From NCBI GenBank assembly GCA_013003555.1, contig JABDIV010000013.1, positions 48,543 through 112,542 on the forward strand: a stretch of 64,000 bases of DNA, given 5' to 3'. Position numbers and translations under genes: made by a program. Below are positions 1 to 9,054 of the stretch, piece by piece. The notes below the pieces were generated by a model that made no database searches, was not told where the DNA came from, and was given only the letters and a program-made list of their open reading frames with translations. Each line of letters begins with the position of its first letter. The first letter of the stretch is position 1. The stretch is from Flavobacteriaceae bacterium. GTDB lineage: Bacteria; Bacteroidota; Bacteroidia; Flavobacteriales; Flavobacteriaceae.

Positions 1-1
1 A

Positions 2-1123
2 GAAAACAAGAACAGTACGGTCGACGATGTCATCGCTTCACAAAATCTCGAGCAGATCCGGAAAAAGAAATCCGAGTTAGATGCTGAACAAGCCTTAATT
101 GCAGCAAACCTGAAATTACTCGAGGACGAAATTAAAAAACTCGATCCTCAGCAGAAAATACCTTTGATCACCACATTGATGGCCAATGAACAGGTTTTTA
201 CTCATTATCTCGAGCTTCAGGGTAACGTGAGCACAAAAAAGAACCTGGTTATATACCCGGAATATTCCGGTGTACTGACCCATGTTTATGTTACGGAAGG
301 AAAAGAGGTTTACAAGGGACAAATACTTGCGAAAATCGATGATGGTGGTTTAAGTCAGCAGCTGTCTCAACTTGAAATACAAGCCGATCTTGCCAGGACA
401 ACATTCGAGCGTCAAAAGCGACTTTGGGAGCAAAATATTGGAAGTGAGATTCAATATCTTCAGGCCAAATCAAATTACGAAGCCCAGACAAAGGCCGTAA
501 ATCAAATGAAAGAGCAAATTGGAAAAACGACAGTTCGTGCGCCCTTTTCAGGCACAATTGATGACGTCATAACCGAACAAGGCAGTGTTGTAATGCCCGG
601 CCAATCGATGCTTTTCAGAATTGTTAACCTCGATGACATGTATATTGAAACCGACGTACCCGAACGCTTTGTACTTGACGTGAAAAAAGGGAAAGATGTT
701 ATGGTTGAATTCCCGGTTTTAGATCGAAAAATTAATACAAAAGTCAAGCAGGCTGGAAATTTCATCAACCCGGCTAACCGAACCTTTAAAGTTGAAATCG
801 GAATCCCGAATAGCGATGGATTGATAAAACCAAACTTAACAGCCAAATTAAAAATAAATGATTACACCAACGAAAAGGCCATTTTGATCCCGATGAGTAT
901 CATCTCAGAAGATGCTGAAGGCAACCAATATGTCTATACCATCGTTGAGAAGGCCGGTAATAAAGGCATTGCCAAGCGATCAATCATCACGACCGGTAAA
1001 ACGCAGGGTGACTTCATTGAAGTTCTCTCTGGGATTGAAGGCGGCCAGGAAATCATCGACGAAGGGGCACGAAGTGTACGTGAGGATCAGGAAGTAAAAA
1101 TTCTTGATAGTCTATATAATTAA
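2..1123 (+). CDS. RND efflux pump periplasmic adaptor (membrane fusion protein), 5' end outside window
   Basis: The frame is open to the left edge of the window, so the N-terminus (signal/lipid anchor) is missing and about 373 residues are visible. The visible part opens with a charged coiled-coil stretch, followed by a lipoyl-like half (YPEYSGVLTHVYVTEGKEV), a second coiled coil (LARTTFERQKRLWEQN), the returning lipoyl half (TTVRAPFSGTIDDV) and beta-barrel and membrane-proximal domains. This is the HlyD/AcrA adaptor order. Such adaptors join an inner-membrane RND permease to a TolC-like channel. The permease gene follows after 20 bp, so the two are probably co-transcribed and a TolC-type gene may lie to the left. 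The substrate cannot be told from sequence. Confidence 0.9.
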   Translation, partial: ENKNSTVDDVIASQNLEQIRKKKSELDAEQALIAANLKLLEDEIKKLDPQQKIPLITTLMANEQVFTHYLELQGNVSTKKNLVIYPEYSGVLTHVYVTEGKEVYKGQILAKIDDGGLSQQLSQLEIQADLARTTFERQKRLWEQNIGSEIQYLQAKSNYEAQTKAVNQMKEQIGKTTVRAPFSGTIDDVITEQGSVVMPGQSMLFRIVNLDDMYIETDVPERFVLDVKKGKDVMVEFPVLDRKINTKVKQAGNFINPANRTFKVEIGIPNSDGLIKPNLTAKLKINDYTNEKAILIPMSIISEDAEGNQYVYTIVEKAGNKGIAKRSIITTGKTQGDFIEVLSGIEGGQEIIDEGARSVREDQEVKILDSLYN

Positions 1124-1143
1124 CCAATCGCAATCTGAGAATC

Positions 1144-4100
1144 ATGACAAAACGCGAGAAAAAAGTATATAAGGAATTCAAGCTTTCCTCCTGGGCCATC
1201 AACAATAAAACCACCATGTATGTGCTCATTGTATTGATCTTGTTTCTGGGTGCATCGGCATATTTTAGTATGCCTCGTGAGAGCTTTCCAGAAATAAAAG
1301 AAACCAAGATTTATATCAGTTCAGTCTATCCGGGAAATACTGCTGAGGATATCGAAAAACTGATAACCGATCCCATAGAAGACAAACTGAAAACCGTTAG
1401 TAATGTGGTGGAAATCACCTCAACATCTCAGGAAGATTATTCGATAGTTGTGGTCGAATTTGATGAAAACATAAGTGTCGAGGCGGCCAAACAAAAAGTA
1501 AAGGATGAAGTCGATTCGGAAAAGGCGAGCGAGGACTGGCCGACCTTTAACGGGGCTAAAGTCGAGCCTAATGTTTTCGACTTGAGTATGTCGGAAGAAT
1601 TTCCCATCCTTAACATCAATATTTCCGGCAATTACCCGGTTGATAAGCTTAAAGAGTTCGGTGAATACCTGGAGGATGAAATTGAAGATTTGCCTGAGAT
1701 AAAACAGGTCGATATACGAGGTGCCCAGAATAAGGAAGTTGAAGTTGCGGTGGATATATACAAAATGATGGCCGCTCAGGTCAGTTTTGATGACATCATC
1801 AATACGATAAATGCTGAAAACATGACAATGTCTGCCGGCAATTTGATCACCAGCGGGCAACGACGAACAATAAGAATCATTGGTGAAGTTGATAATCCGT
1901 CTCGTCTCGAAAATTTTGTTATAAAATCAGAATACGATAACCCGATCTACCTTAAAGATGTTGCCACAGTTAGCTTCAAAGATGAAGATAAGACCACTTA
2001 TGCGCGTGAATTCGGAGATCCGGTGGTCATGCTTGACGTAAAGAAACGTACCGGTAAGAATATGGTCGCTGCTGCCGAACAAATTCAGGTCATCGTTGAG
2101 GACGCTAAAAGTAACATTTTTCCACCAGATCTGAAGGTTACCATCTCCAACGATCAGTCGTCTAAAACAATCGGGCAGGTTGATGATCTGGTAAACAATA
2201 TTATTTTCGGGATCTTTCTGGTTGTTACGGTATTGATGTTCTTCCTTGGCTTCAGAAATGCTCTGTTTGTCGGATTTGCCATCCCGATGTCGATGTTTAT
2301 GTCACTCATGATTTTGAATGCCATAGGTTATACCATGAACACCATGATCTTGTTCGGTTTGATAATGGGGTTAGGTATGTTGGTCGATAATGGAATAGTA
2401 GTCGTAGAAAATGTATATCGGTTAATGGACAAAGGATATACGCGAATTGAAGCGGCTAAGAAAGGAATTGGAGAAATTGCTTTTCCCATCATCATTTCAA
2501 CAGCTACAACCGTTGCCGCATTTATTCCTCTCGGACTTTGGCCTGGTGTAATGGGGCAGTTCATGATTTATTTCCCTGCAACGTTATCGGTAGTTCTCGG
2601 ATCATCACTGTTTGTTGCTATCTTCTTTAACTCGGTAATGGTTTCTCAATTCATGTCGACCGAAGACAAGGAGATGCCCTTAAAAAGAATTATATGGATC
2701 TCAGGTGTAATGATCGCATTTGGGCTCGTTATTTTCTTTTTTGGCGGTGCCTATGGTGGTCTCGGTGGCCTTATGATCTTTACCGCCATATTACTATGGA
2801 TGTACAGGTTGTTCCTTCGGAAATGGGCGCTTCATTTTCAAACTGTAATACTTCCAAAATGGGAACGATTCTATGAGCGTTTGCTGCGTTCGGCCTTGAC
2901 TGGCAGAAAGCCGATTTTTATAAGCATAGGAACTGTTATTCTTCTTTTTATTGCATTCTCCGGATTTGGCGCTTCCGTAGCAAGCCAAAGGACGAAGGTG
3001 GAGTTTTTTCCTGATAATACACCAAATCAGATTATCGTATATATCGAATATCCACAAGGAACCGATATTAATAAAACCAATCGCATCACCAAGGATATAG
3101 AAGGTAAAGTCTATGACATTATCAATTCGAATGCATATAAAGACGATGGGTATAACTTTCTCGTGGAAAGCGCCGTATCACAAGTAGGAGAAGGGGCCGG
3201 AAATCCTATGACTGATGGGGGATCTGCTGCCGAAATGCCCCATCGCGGAAAGATCACCGCAACCATGCGGGAATACAAATTCAGACGTGGTTCTGATAGC
3301 AACGAATTGCTGAAACAAATTCAGGAAGTTGTTCAGGATGTTTATCCCGGTGTTGCCATTTCAGTTGAAAAGGATGCTGTTGGCCCGCCCGCCGGATATC
3401 CGATCAATATTGAATTGGAAGGCCCGGACTATTCTGAGTTGATTGCAACTGCCGAAAAAATGCGTGATTTTATCAATTCAAAAAACATACAGGGAATCGA
3501 TGAACTTAAGATAGATGTCAATAAATCGAAACCGTCTATGCAGGTTCGCGTTGATCGCGAAAAAGCGGGAGAATTGGGTGTGTCGGCAGGACAAGTCGGA
3601 CAACAATTGCGAAACTCTATCTTCGGAGCCAAGGCAGGTGTTTATAAAGAAGGCGGTGAAGATTACGATATCTATGTTCGATTTAACAAGGACAACCGAT
3701 ACAATACGAGCGCCATCTTCAATCAAAAGATAACCTTCAGGGATATGGCGTCAGGCCAGATAAAGGAAATTCCTGTGTCGGCTGTGGCCAATCAATCCAA
3801 TACCTCTGGGTTTAGCGCCATCAAACACCGGGATGTGAAACGGGTTGTAACCGTTTATTCAGCCCTTAAACCAGGTTTTACAGATGCGGGAGCAATCGTG
3901 ACTGAAATTCAAAGAGAGATGCAGTCGTTTACGGCATTACCGGGACGCGTAAAAGTTGATTATACAGGGCAAATTGAGGAGCAAAATAAGCAAATGACCT
4001 TTCTGATGGGAGCCTTTTTTACAGGTTTGGGGTTGATCTTTTTTATCCTGATCTTCCAATTTAACTCGGTATCTAAACCGGCAATAATTATGCTGGCGAT

Positions 4101-4650
4101 ATTTCTCAGTTTGATCGGTGTTTTTAGCGGCCTTATCATTACAGCCAAGCCGTTTGTAATCATGATGACAATGATGGGAATAATTTCTCTGGCGGGAATT
4201 GTAGTGAACAATGGCGTGGTCCTGCTTGATTATACACAATTGCTTATCGACAGGGAAAAGGTTAAACACCTTATCGATGATAATGATTACATCGAAAAAC
4301 CGCTTTTATTTGAAGCAATTGTTCGCGGTGGAAAGGCCAGGCTTCGGCCGGTGCTTCTTACGGCTATTACTACCATCCTTGGGCTAATTCCTCTTGCAAC
4401 CGGATTGAATATTAATTTCTATACACTATTCAGTTCACTTAATGCAAACCTCTATTTTGGAGGAGACAACGTCATCTTCTGGGGTCCTTTAGCCTGGACG
4501 GTTATTTATGGTCTTTTTATAGCCACCTTCCTGACTTTAATTGTGGTTCCAATTCTTTTCTACCTGGTTACATTGTTCAAAATGTGGCTTCGAGAGAAAA
4601 CAAGTTCACAAGAACTCCAGGAACAGGCAATCTTCGCGGTTGATAAGTAA
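1144..4650 (+). CDS. RND-family efflux transporter permease
   Basis: A 1168-residue inner-membrane proton-driven exporter of the AcrB/HAE superfamily. It has an N-terminal transmembrane helix (about residues 20-38), two large periplasmic loops and two helix clusters. The TM4 motif GLGMLVDNGIVVVENV lies near residues 411-426. AcrB has two adjacent Asp here, whereas this protein has Asp415 followed by Asn. The second half has LAGIVVNNGVVLLDY. The protein is about 100 residues longer than AcrB; much of the excess is around residues 510-590, where two extra hydrophobic stretches precede the second half. It sits 20 bp behind its adaptor. Substrate unknown; drugs, lipids or metals are all possible for this class. 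Confidence 0.93.
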   Translation: MTKREKKVYKEFKLSSWAINNKTTMYVLIVLILFLGASAYFSMPRESFPEIKETKIYISSVYPGNTAEDIEKLITDPIEDKLKTVSNVVEITSTSQEDYSIVVVEFDENISVEAAKQKVKDEVDSEKASEDWPTFNGAKVEPNVFDLSMSEEFPILNINISGNYPVDKLKEFGEYLEDEIEDLPEIKQVDIRGAQNKEVEVAVDIYKMMAAQVSFDDIINTINAENMTMSAGNLITSGQRRTIRIIGEVDNPSRLENFVIKSEYDNPIYLKDVATVSFKDEDKTTYAREFGDPVVMLDVKKRTGKNMVAAAEQIQVIVEDAKSNIFPPDLKVTISNDQSSKTIGQVDDLVNNIIFGIFLVVTVLMFFLGFRNALFVGFAIPMSMFMSLMILNAIGYTMNTMILFGLIMGLGMLVDNGIVVVENVYRLMDKGYTRIEAAKKGIGEIAFPIIISTATTVAAFIPLGLWPGVMGQFMIYFPATLSVVLGSSLFVAIFFNSVMVSQFMSTEDKEMPLKRIIWISGVMIAFGLVIFFFGGAYGGLGGLMIFTAILLWMYRLFLRKWALHFQTVILPKWERFYERLLRSALTGRKPIFISIGTVILLFIAFSGFGASVASQRTKVEFFPDNTPNQIIVYIEYPQGTDINKTNRITKDIEGKVYDIINSNAYKDDGYNFLVESAVSQVGEGAGNPMTDGGSAAEMPHRGKITATMREYKFRRGSDSNELLKQIQEVVQDVYPGVAISVEKDAVGPPAGYPINIELEGPDYSELIATAEKMRDFINSKNIQGIDELKIDVNKSKPSMQVRVDREKAGELGVSAGQVGQQLRNSIFGAKAGVYKEGGEDYDIYVRFNKDNRYNTSAIFNQKITFRDMASGQIKEIPVSAVANQSNTSGFSAIKHRDVKRVVTVYSALKPGFTDAGAIVTEIQREMQSFTALPGRVKVDYTGQIEEQNKQMTFLMGAFFTGLGLIFFILIFQFNSVSKPAIIMLAIFLSLIGVFSGLIITAKPFVIMMTMMGIISLAGIVVNNGVVLLDYTQLLIDREKVKHLIDDNDYIEKPLLFEAIVRGGKARLRPVLLTAITTILGLIPLATGLNINFYTLFSSLNANLYFGGDNVIFWGPLAWTVIYGLFIATFLTLIVVPILFYLVTLFKMWLREKTSSQELQEQAIFAVDK

Positions 4651-4667
4651 AATGAAAGATAAACCAG

Positions 4668-4693
4668 GCCTTAGCAATTGTTAAGGCTTTTTT
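4668..4693 (+). terminator. Rho-independent terminator after the RND operon
   Basis: An inverted repeat GCCTTAG/TTAAGGC (one G-T pair) is followed directly by six T. It lies 17 bp beyond the permease stop and separates it from aspS. Confidence 0.75.
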
Positions 4694-4715
4694 ATTATTA
4701 GTCATTATACTTCCT

Positions 4716-4723
4716 TAAATTTG
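4716..4723 (+). promoter_or_regulatory. Candidate -7 element of the aspS promoter
   Basis: TAAATTTG matches the Bacteroidota sigma-ABfr -7 consensus TAnnTTTG. It lies 46 bp upstream of the aspS start and just after the preceding terminator. No clear -33 TTG is seen, so this rests on the -7 box and position only. Confidence 0.4.
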
Positions 4724-4769
4724 CAGACGCAAGAGAGGAGCCTTCCAAAGGGCAGCAAAATTTCATAAC

Positions 4770-6518
4770 ATGTATAGATCGCATAATTGTGGTGAATTGA
4801 GATCTTCACACATAGATACAACAGTAACATTGGCCGGTTGGGTTCAAAAAGTTCGTGATAAAGGATTTGTAGTATGGGTCGATCTAAGAGACCGCTATGG
4901 TATTACCCAATTGATCTTTGATGGGGAACGTACAGAAAAAGATATTTTTGAACAAGCTCAAAAATTAGGACGTGAATTTGTGATTCAGGTTCAGGGAAAG
5001 GTCATTGAACGCACATCTAAAAATCCGAATATCCAGACCGGAGATATCGAAATACTCGTTGATAAACTCAGCATTTTAAATGAGTCCTTATTACCGCCAT
5101 TTACTATTGAAGATGATACCGACGGCGGTGATGAAATTCGTATGAAATATCGCTATCTTGATATAAGACGTGACCCTGTTAAGAACAGCCTGATCTTCAG
5201 GCACAAGGTCGCTCGGGAGGTACGCAATTACTTGTCGGATCAAGGATTCATTGAAATTGAAACGCCTTATTTGATCAAATCCACCCCTGAAGGTGCACGT
5301 GATTTCGTTGTGCCAAGTCGTATGAATGCCGGTCAGTTCTATGCATTACCGCAATCACCTCAAACCTTTAAACAACTTTTGATGGTGGCCGGAATGGATA
5401 AGTATTTCCAAATTGTAAAATGTTTTCGTGATGAAGATCTCAGAGCCGACAGGCAGCCTGAATTTACTCAGATCGATTGCGAAATGGCCTTTGTTGAACA
5501 AGATGATGTATTAAACGCATTTGAGGGATTGACCAAGCATCTTCTGAAAGCATTAAAAGGCATCGAGATTGATGATTTTCCAAGAATGACTTACGATGAA
5601 GCCATGGAGCGCTATGGCAGCGACAAACCCGATATTAGATTTGGGATGGAATTTGGAGAACTTAACGACATTGCACAACATAAAGATTTTAATGTATTTA
5701 ACAGTGCCGAATTGGTTGTTGGTCTGGCCGTCCCGGGCGGTAATAGTTTCTCACGCAAGGAAATCGATGCACTTACCGATTGGATAAAACGACCACAGAT
5801 TGGAGCAAAGGGCCTGGTATATTGCCGATGCAATGATGACGGGACTTTCAAATCGTCGGTTGACAAATTTTATGATCAGGCGGACCTGGAAAATTGGGCC
5901 GAACGAACCGGTGCTAAGGCTGGTGACCTCATCCTTGTTCTGTCAGGAGAGACCGATGCCACACGTTCACGCTTAAATTCCCTTCGAATGGAATTGGCTG
6001 AACGTCTCGGACTCAGAAATCCCGATGAATTTGCCCCTCTATGGGTTACTGATTTCCCACTGTTGGAATGGAGTGAAGACACACAGTCATACCACGCTAT
6101 GCATCATCCCTTCACCTCACCGAAGCACGATCAGATAGATCTTCTGGAAACAGATCCGGCTGCTGTCAGGGCGAATGCTTATGACCTGGTACTAAACGGT
6201 AATGAGATTGGCGGTGGCTCTATAAGAATTCATGATAGGGAAACTCAGGCTCTTATGTTTAAGCATCTCGGATTTTCACCTGAAGAGGCAAAAGCTCAAT
6301 TCGGTTTTCTTATGAATGCATTTGAGTATGGCGCTCCCCCACATGGAGGAATAGCATTCGGTCTTGACAGGTTAGTCGCCATATTGGGTGGACAGGAAAC
6401 CATCAGAGATTTTATTGCATTTCCGAAGAATAATTCTGGTCGGGATATTATGATTGATGCACCTTCTCCTGTAGATGAGGCTCAATTGAAAGAATTAAAT
6501 CTAAAACTCGACCTGTAG
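4770..6518 (+). CDS. aspS: Aspartyl-tRNA synthetase
   Basis: A cytosolic class II synthetase that charges tRNA-Asp with aspartate. At 582 residues it has the length of the bacterial type. It has an N-terminal OB-fold anticodon-binding domain (about 1-110, with [19 protein letters not shown]), class II motif 2 near residue 217 ([18 protein letters not shown]), the bacterial GAD insertion in the middle, and motif 3 near residue 527 ([13 protein letters not shown]). It is a stand-alone gene with its own probable promoter. Whether it is discriminating or also charges Asn cannot be judged by eye. Confidence 0.98.
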   Translation: MYRSHNCGELRSSHIDTTVTLAGWVQKVRDKGFVVWVDLRDRYGITQLIFDGERTEKDIFEQAQKLGREFVIQVQGKVIERTSKNPNIQTGDIEILVDKLSILNESLLPPFTIEDDTDGGDEIRMKYRYLDIRRDPVKNSLIFRHKVAREVRNYLSDQGFIEIETPYLIKSTPEGARDFVVPSRMNAGQFYALPQSPQTFKQLLMVAGMDKYFQIVKCFRDEDLRADRQPEFTQIDCEMAFVEQDDVLNAFEGLTKHLLKALKGIEIDDFPRMTYDEAMERYGSDKPDIRFGMEFGELNDIAQHKDFNVFNSAELVVGLAVPGGNSFSRKEIDALTDWIKRPQIGAKGLVYCRCNDDGTFKSSVDKFYDQADLENWAERTGAKAGDLILVLSGETDATRSRLNSLRMELAERLGLRNPDEFAPLWVTDFPLLEWSEDTQSYHAMHHPFTSPKHDQIDLLETDPAAVRANAYDLVLNGNEIGGGSIRIHDRETQALMFKHLGFSPEEAKAQFGFLMNAFEYGAPPHGGIAFGLDRLVAILGGQETIRDFIAFPKNNSGRDIMIDAPSPVDEAQLKELNLKLDL

Positions 6519-6553
6519 TCATTTTTTGGAGATGAACATTATCCAAAATAGTT

Positions 6554-8332
6554 ATGCCTGTAAAACCGGTTTTAAAGCGCTTTTTGATTTGGAGGTATAA
6601 ACACATATCTCAGAAAAATTTTGTGCTTATTTTAAGCCTCCTGATCGGCCTTCTTTCCGGCCTGGTTTCGGTTTTTATCAAGAATATCACCTTTGGTATT
6701 CAATGGATGCTGGGAAAAAGCAACGAATTCTTTCATAACCCATACTACTTTGTTCTTCCCATTATTGGTCTGTTTATCGTTTACCTTATCAGCAAATACA
6801 TAACAAAAAAACCGATAGAGCATGCGCTGCCCATGGTGATGTTTGCCCTATCAAAAAAACACGGCATGATTAAAAAGGGTGCCATGTACTGGCCTTTGAT
6901 AACCGCACCGATCACGGTTGGTTTTGGAGGCTCGGTAGGACTGCTTGGTCCCGCTATCGCCTCAGCATCAGCGGTAAGTTCAAATTTTAGCAAACTCTTT
7001 CATGTTGATAGAAAAACCAGGTCACTGCTTATTGGCTGTGCAGCAGCGGGAGCTTTGGCCTCAATCTTTAAATCTCCCATTGCCGGGGTTATTTTTGCTA
7101 TTGAGGTTTTTGGATTAAACTTAACCTTTGCGTCTCTTTTGCCGCTGCTTATCGCCTCGGTGTCTTCGGTGCTAACCTCCTATTTTTTTCTCGGTGATGA
7201 GCTTTTATTCAATTTTATTGTCACCGATAAATTCACAATCCGGGATACTCTTTTTTATCTCGCTCTGGGCCTTGGAACAGGCGTTGCCTCTATTTATTTT
7301 TCAAAAATATTTTTCGCGCTGAACAAGTTTTTTGATCGATTTAAATCAAATGGTCAAAAGCTAATTATTGGTGGTATAATGATAGGCGGGATGCTCTATT
7401 TGGTTCCACCATTGTACGGTGAAGGATTTGGTTTAATCAATGATCTTCTTCGAGATGATCATTTATCGGCTTTGGGAAAAACACCCTTCGATAATTATCT
7501 CCAAAACATTTGGGTTGTAATAGCCCTGCTTGGAGGGATTGCCATTTTTAAAGCGATTGCAATGACAGTTACCCTGGCAGCTGGTGGATCGGGTGGAATT
7601 ATTATCCCCACGTTGGTCATGGGTAGTGCCATCGGAAACGCTGTTGCCAAGGTGATCAATAATCTCGGACTAAATTTCCAGGTCTCAGAGACAAATTTTA
7701 CACTGGTTGGTATGGCAGGATTGATGGCGGGCGTATTACACGCGCCCTTAACAGCCATATTTCTAATAGCTGAAATAACAGGTGGTTATGGGCTATTTAT
7801 CCCGCTGATGATCACCGTTTCCATGTCATTTATAATCACAAAAAACACCATAGATCATACGATTTACACCAAAGATCTCGCTGAACGAGGTGCTTTGCTT
7901 TCGCTCAATAAAGATCAGAGCGTTATAACACTGATGTCGTTAGATTCGGTGATAGAAAAAAACTTTATATCTCTGCACCCGGACATGTCATTGGGAGACA
8001 TGCTGCACCAGGGCGTTTCCCGATCGAATAGAAATTTGTTTCCGGTAATCGATTCGGAGAATCGACTCGTGGGAATCATTTTGTTGGATAATATTAGGGA
8101 TGTCATGTTTGATCAGAGCTTATATGAATCTTCAACTGCTGAAACCTATATGACCTTACCCCCTGCATTTATCAATTATGAGAAAGACGACATGCATTCA
8201 GTCATGCAGAAATTCAAGGAGACTGGCGCCTGGAATCTGCCCGTTATTAAAAACGGCTGCTATGAAGGATTTGTGTCAAAATCGAAATTGCTAACGGCCT
8301 ACCGGCAGGAATTGATTAATTTTACCTCCTGA
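6554..8332 (+). CDS. ClC-family chloride channel/transporter with C-terminal CBS pair
   Basis: A 592-residue membrane protein: a ClC core of many helices (about residues 20-430) followed by two CBS domains (about 455-585), which in this family often bind adenine nucleotides. Recognisable motifs are GSGGIIIPTLVMGSAIG and the segment GFGGSVGLLGP near residues 123-133. In most bacterial ClC proteins the latter reads GREGP or GLEAP, with the gating glutamate. Here that position is Leu131 (codon CTT, 6944-6946), which points to channel-like or altered coupling. The stop codon overlaps the start of the next small gene (TGATG), so they are translationally coupled. Confidence 0.92.
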   Translation: MPVKPVLKRFLIWRYKHISQKNFVLILSLLIGLLSGLVSVFIKNITFGIQWMLGKSNEFFHNPYYFVLPIIGLFIVYLISKYITKKPIEHALPMVMFALSKKHGMIKKGAMYWPLITAPITVGFGGSVGLLGPAIASASAVSSNFSKLFHVDRKTRSLLIGCAAAGALASIFKSPIAGVIFAIEVFGLNLTFASLLPLLIASVSSVLTSYFFLGDELLFNFIVTDKFTIRDTLFYLALGLGTGVASIYFSKIFFALNKFFDRFKSNGQKLIIGGIMIGGMLYLVPPLYGEGFGLINDLLRDDHLSALGKTPFDNYLQNIWVVIALLGGIAIFKAIAMTVTLAAGGSGGIIIPTLVMGSAIGNAVAKVINNLGLNFQVSETNFTLVGMAGLMAGVLHAPLTAIFLIAEITGGYGLFIPLMITVSMSFIITKNTIDHTIYTKDLAERGALLSLNKDQSVITLMSLDSVIEKNFISLHPDMSLGDMLHQGVSRSNRNLFPVIDSENRLVGIILLDNIRDVMFDQSLYESSTAETYMTLPPAFINYEKDDMHSVMQKFKETGAWNLPVIKNGCYEGFVSKSKLLTAYRQELINFTS

Positions 8333-8568
8333 TGCGTTACATTATTCTCATACTTTTTCTAGCTGCATTTGGAAGCATTGTCGCGGGATTTTTATTAGAG
8401 ACCCCATTTGCGGAAAAGCTAATCGGTTTTGGTGTGGCTGGACTTTTTATTGTTGTTTTTCCCCTGTTCACCTATTACCGTTGGAAGGATCGATCGGTGA
8501 AAGACTATATGCTTACCAAGGAAAATATCGATAAAATGCGAGATTTTAAAAACGACGGACACAGTTAA
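8332..8568 (+). CDS. Small two-helix membrane protein coupled to the ClC gene
   Basis: A 78-residue protein starting inside the ClC stop codon. Two hydrophobic helices (about residues 2-22 and 31-48) are followed by a charged cytosolic tail (YYRWKDRSVKDYMLTKENID). Family not recognised. The overlap suggests co-expression with the ClC protein, but a physical partnership is only inference. It converges with tadA and overlaps its 3' end by 4 bp. Confidence 0.7.
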   Translation: MRYIILILFLAAFGSIVAGFLLETPFAEKLIGFGVAGLFIVVFPLFTYYRWKDRSVKDYMLTKENIDKMRDFKNDGHS

Positions 8569-9014
8569 TTCAGATTGCGCTTCTGAATAAAAAACCGTTT
8601 AATCAATTCAGCAGCCTCATCCTCCATAATTCCGCCTTGAATTGTCGTTTTAGGATGTAATTTCGTTTTTAGATTAAGGCACCCGCGTTCTTCGTCCCTG
8701 GCTCCAAACACAATTTTGGAGATTTGGCTCCAGTATAGCGCACCGGCGCACATCTGGCATGGCTCAATAGTAACATATAAGGTACAGTTCTTTAAATATT
8801 TTCCCCCTATAAAATTTGCGGCTGCCGTTATAGCCTGCATCTCGGCATGAGCTGTTACATCATTAAGGGTCTCTGTGAGATTATGGGCTCTGGCAATAAT
8901 CCTGTTATCGATAACGATCACAGCCCCAATGGGAACCTCGTCCTTTTCGAAGGCCAGCTCAGCCTCTTGCAAGGCTTTCTTCATAAAATAATTATCATCA
9001 AATGGATTTACCAT
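8565..9014 (-). CDS. tadA: tRNA-specific adenosine deaminase
   Basis: A 149-residue cytidine/adenosine deaminase-fold enzyme that converts A34 to inosine in tRNA-Arg(ACG). The zinc site is visible: HAEMQAI with the catalytic Glu, and PCQMCAGAL with the two Cys ligands. The N-terminus (NPFDDNYFMKKALQEAELA) and the C-terminus (LIKRFFIQKRN) fit TadA rather than guanine deaminase. The frame is open further upstream to 9101, but MVNPFDDNYF at 9014 matches the family start. The longer version would run into dxs, and a TATTTTTG promoter box lies immediately upstream of 9014. Confidence 0.93.
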   Translation of the reverse strand: MVNPFDDNYFMKKALQEAELAFEKDEVPIGAVIVIDNRIIARAHNLTETLNDVTAHAEMQAITAAANFIGGKYLKNCTLYVTIEPCQMCAGALYWSQISKIVFGARDEERGCLNLKTKLHPKTTIQGGIMEDEAAELIKRFFIQKRNLN

Positions 9015-9018
9015 GGGC

Positions 9019-9026
9019 CAAAAATA
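9019..9026 (-). promoter_or_regulatory. Candidate -7 element for tadA
   Basis: On the minus strand the bases read TATTTTTG, a full match to TAnnTTTG, ending 4 bp before the tadA ATG. Transcription would start almost at the start codon, giving a leaderless mRNA. No -33 TTG at the expected distance. Confidence 0.35.
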
Positions 9027-9039
9027 CAACAACAACTCG

Positions 9040-9047
9040 TACATTTG
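9040..9047 (+). promoter_or_regulatory. Candidate -7 element for dxs
   Basis: TACATTTG matches TAnnTTTG and ends 7 bp before the chosen dxs ATG at 9055, again implying little or no leader. It also argues against the longer dxs frame beginning at 9013, which would place this box inside the gene. Confidence 0.35.
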
Positions 9048-9054
9048 TAGGCTC

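Noticed and set aside
1420..1860. 146-residue minus-strand frame inside the RND permease gene
   Set aside because: Antisense to a strongly supported gene and without family features.
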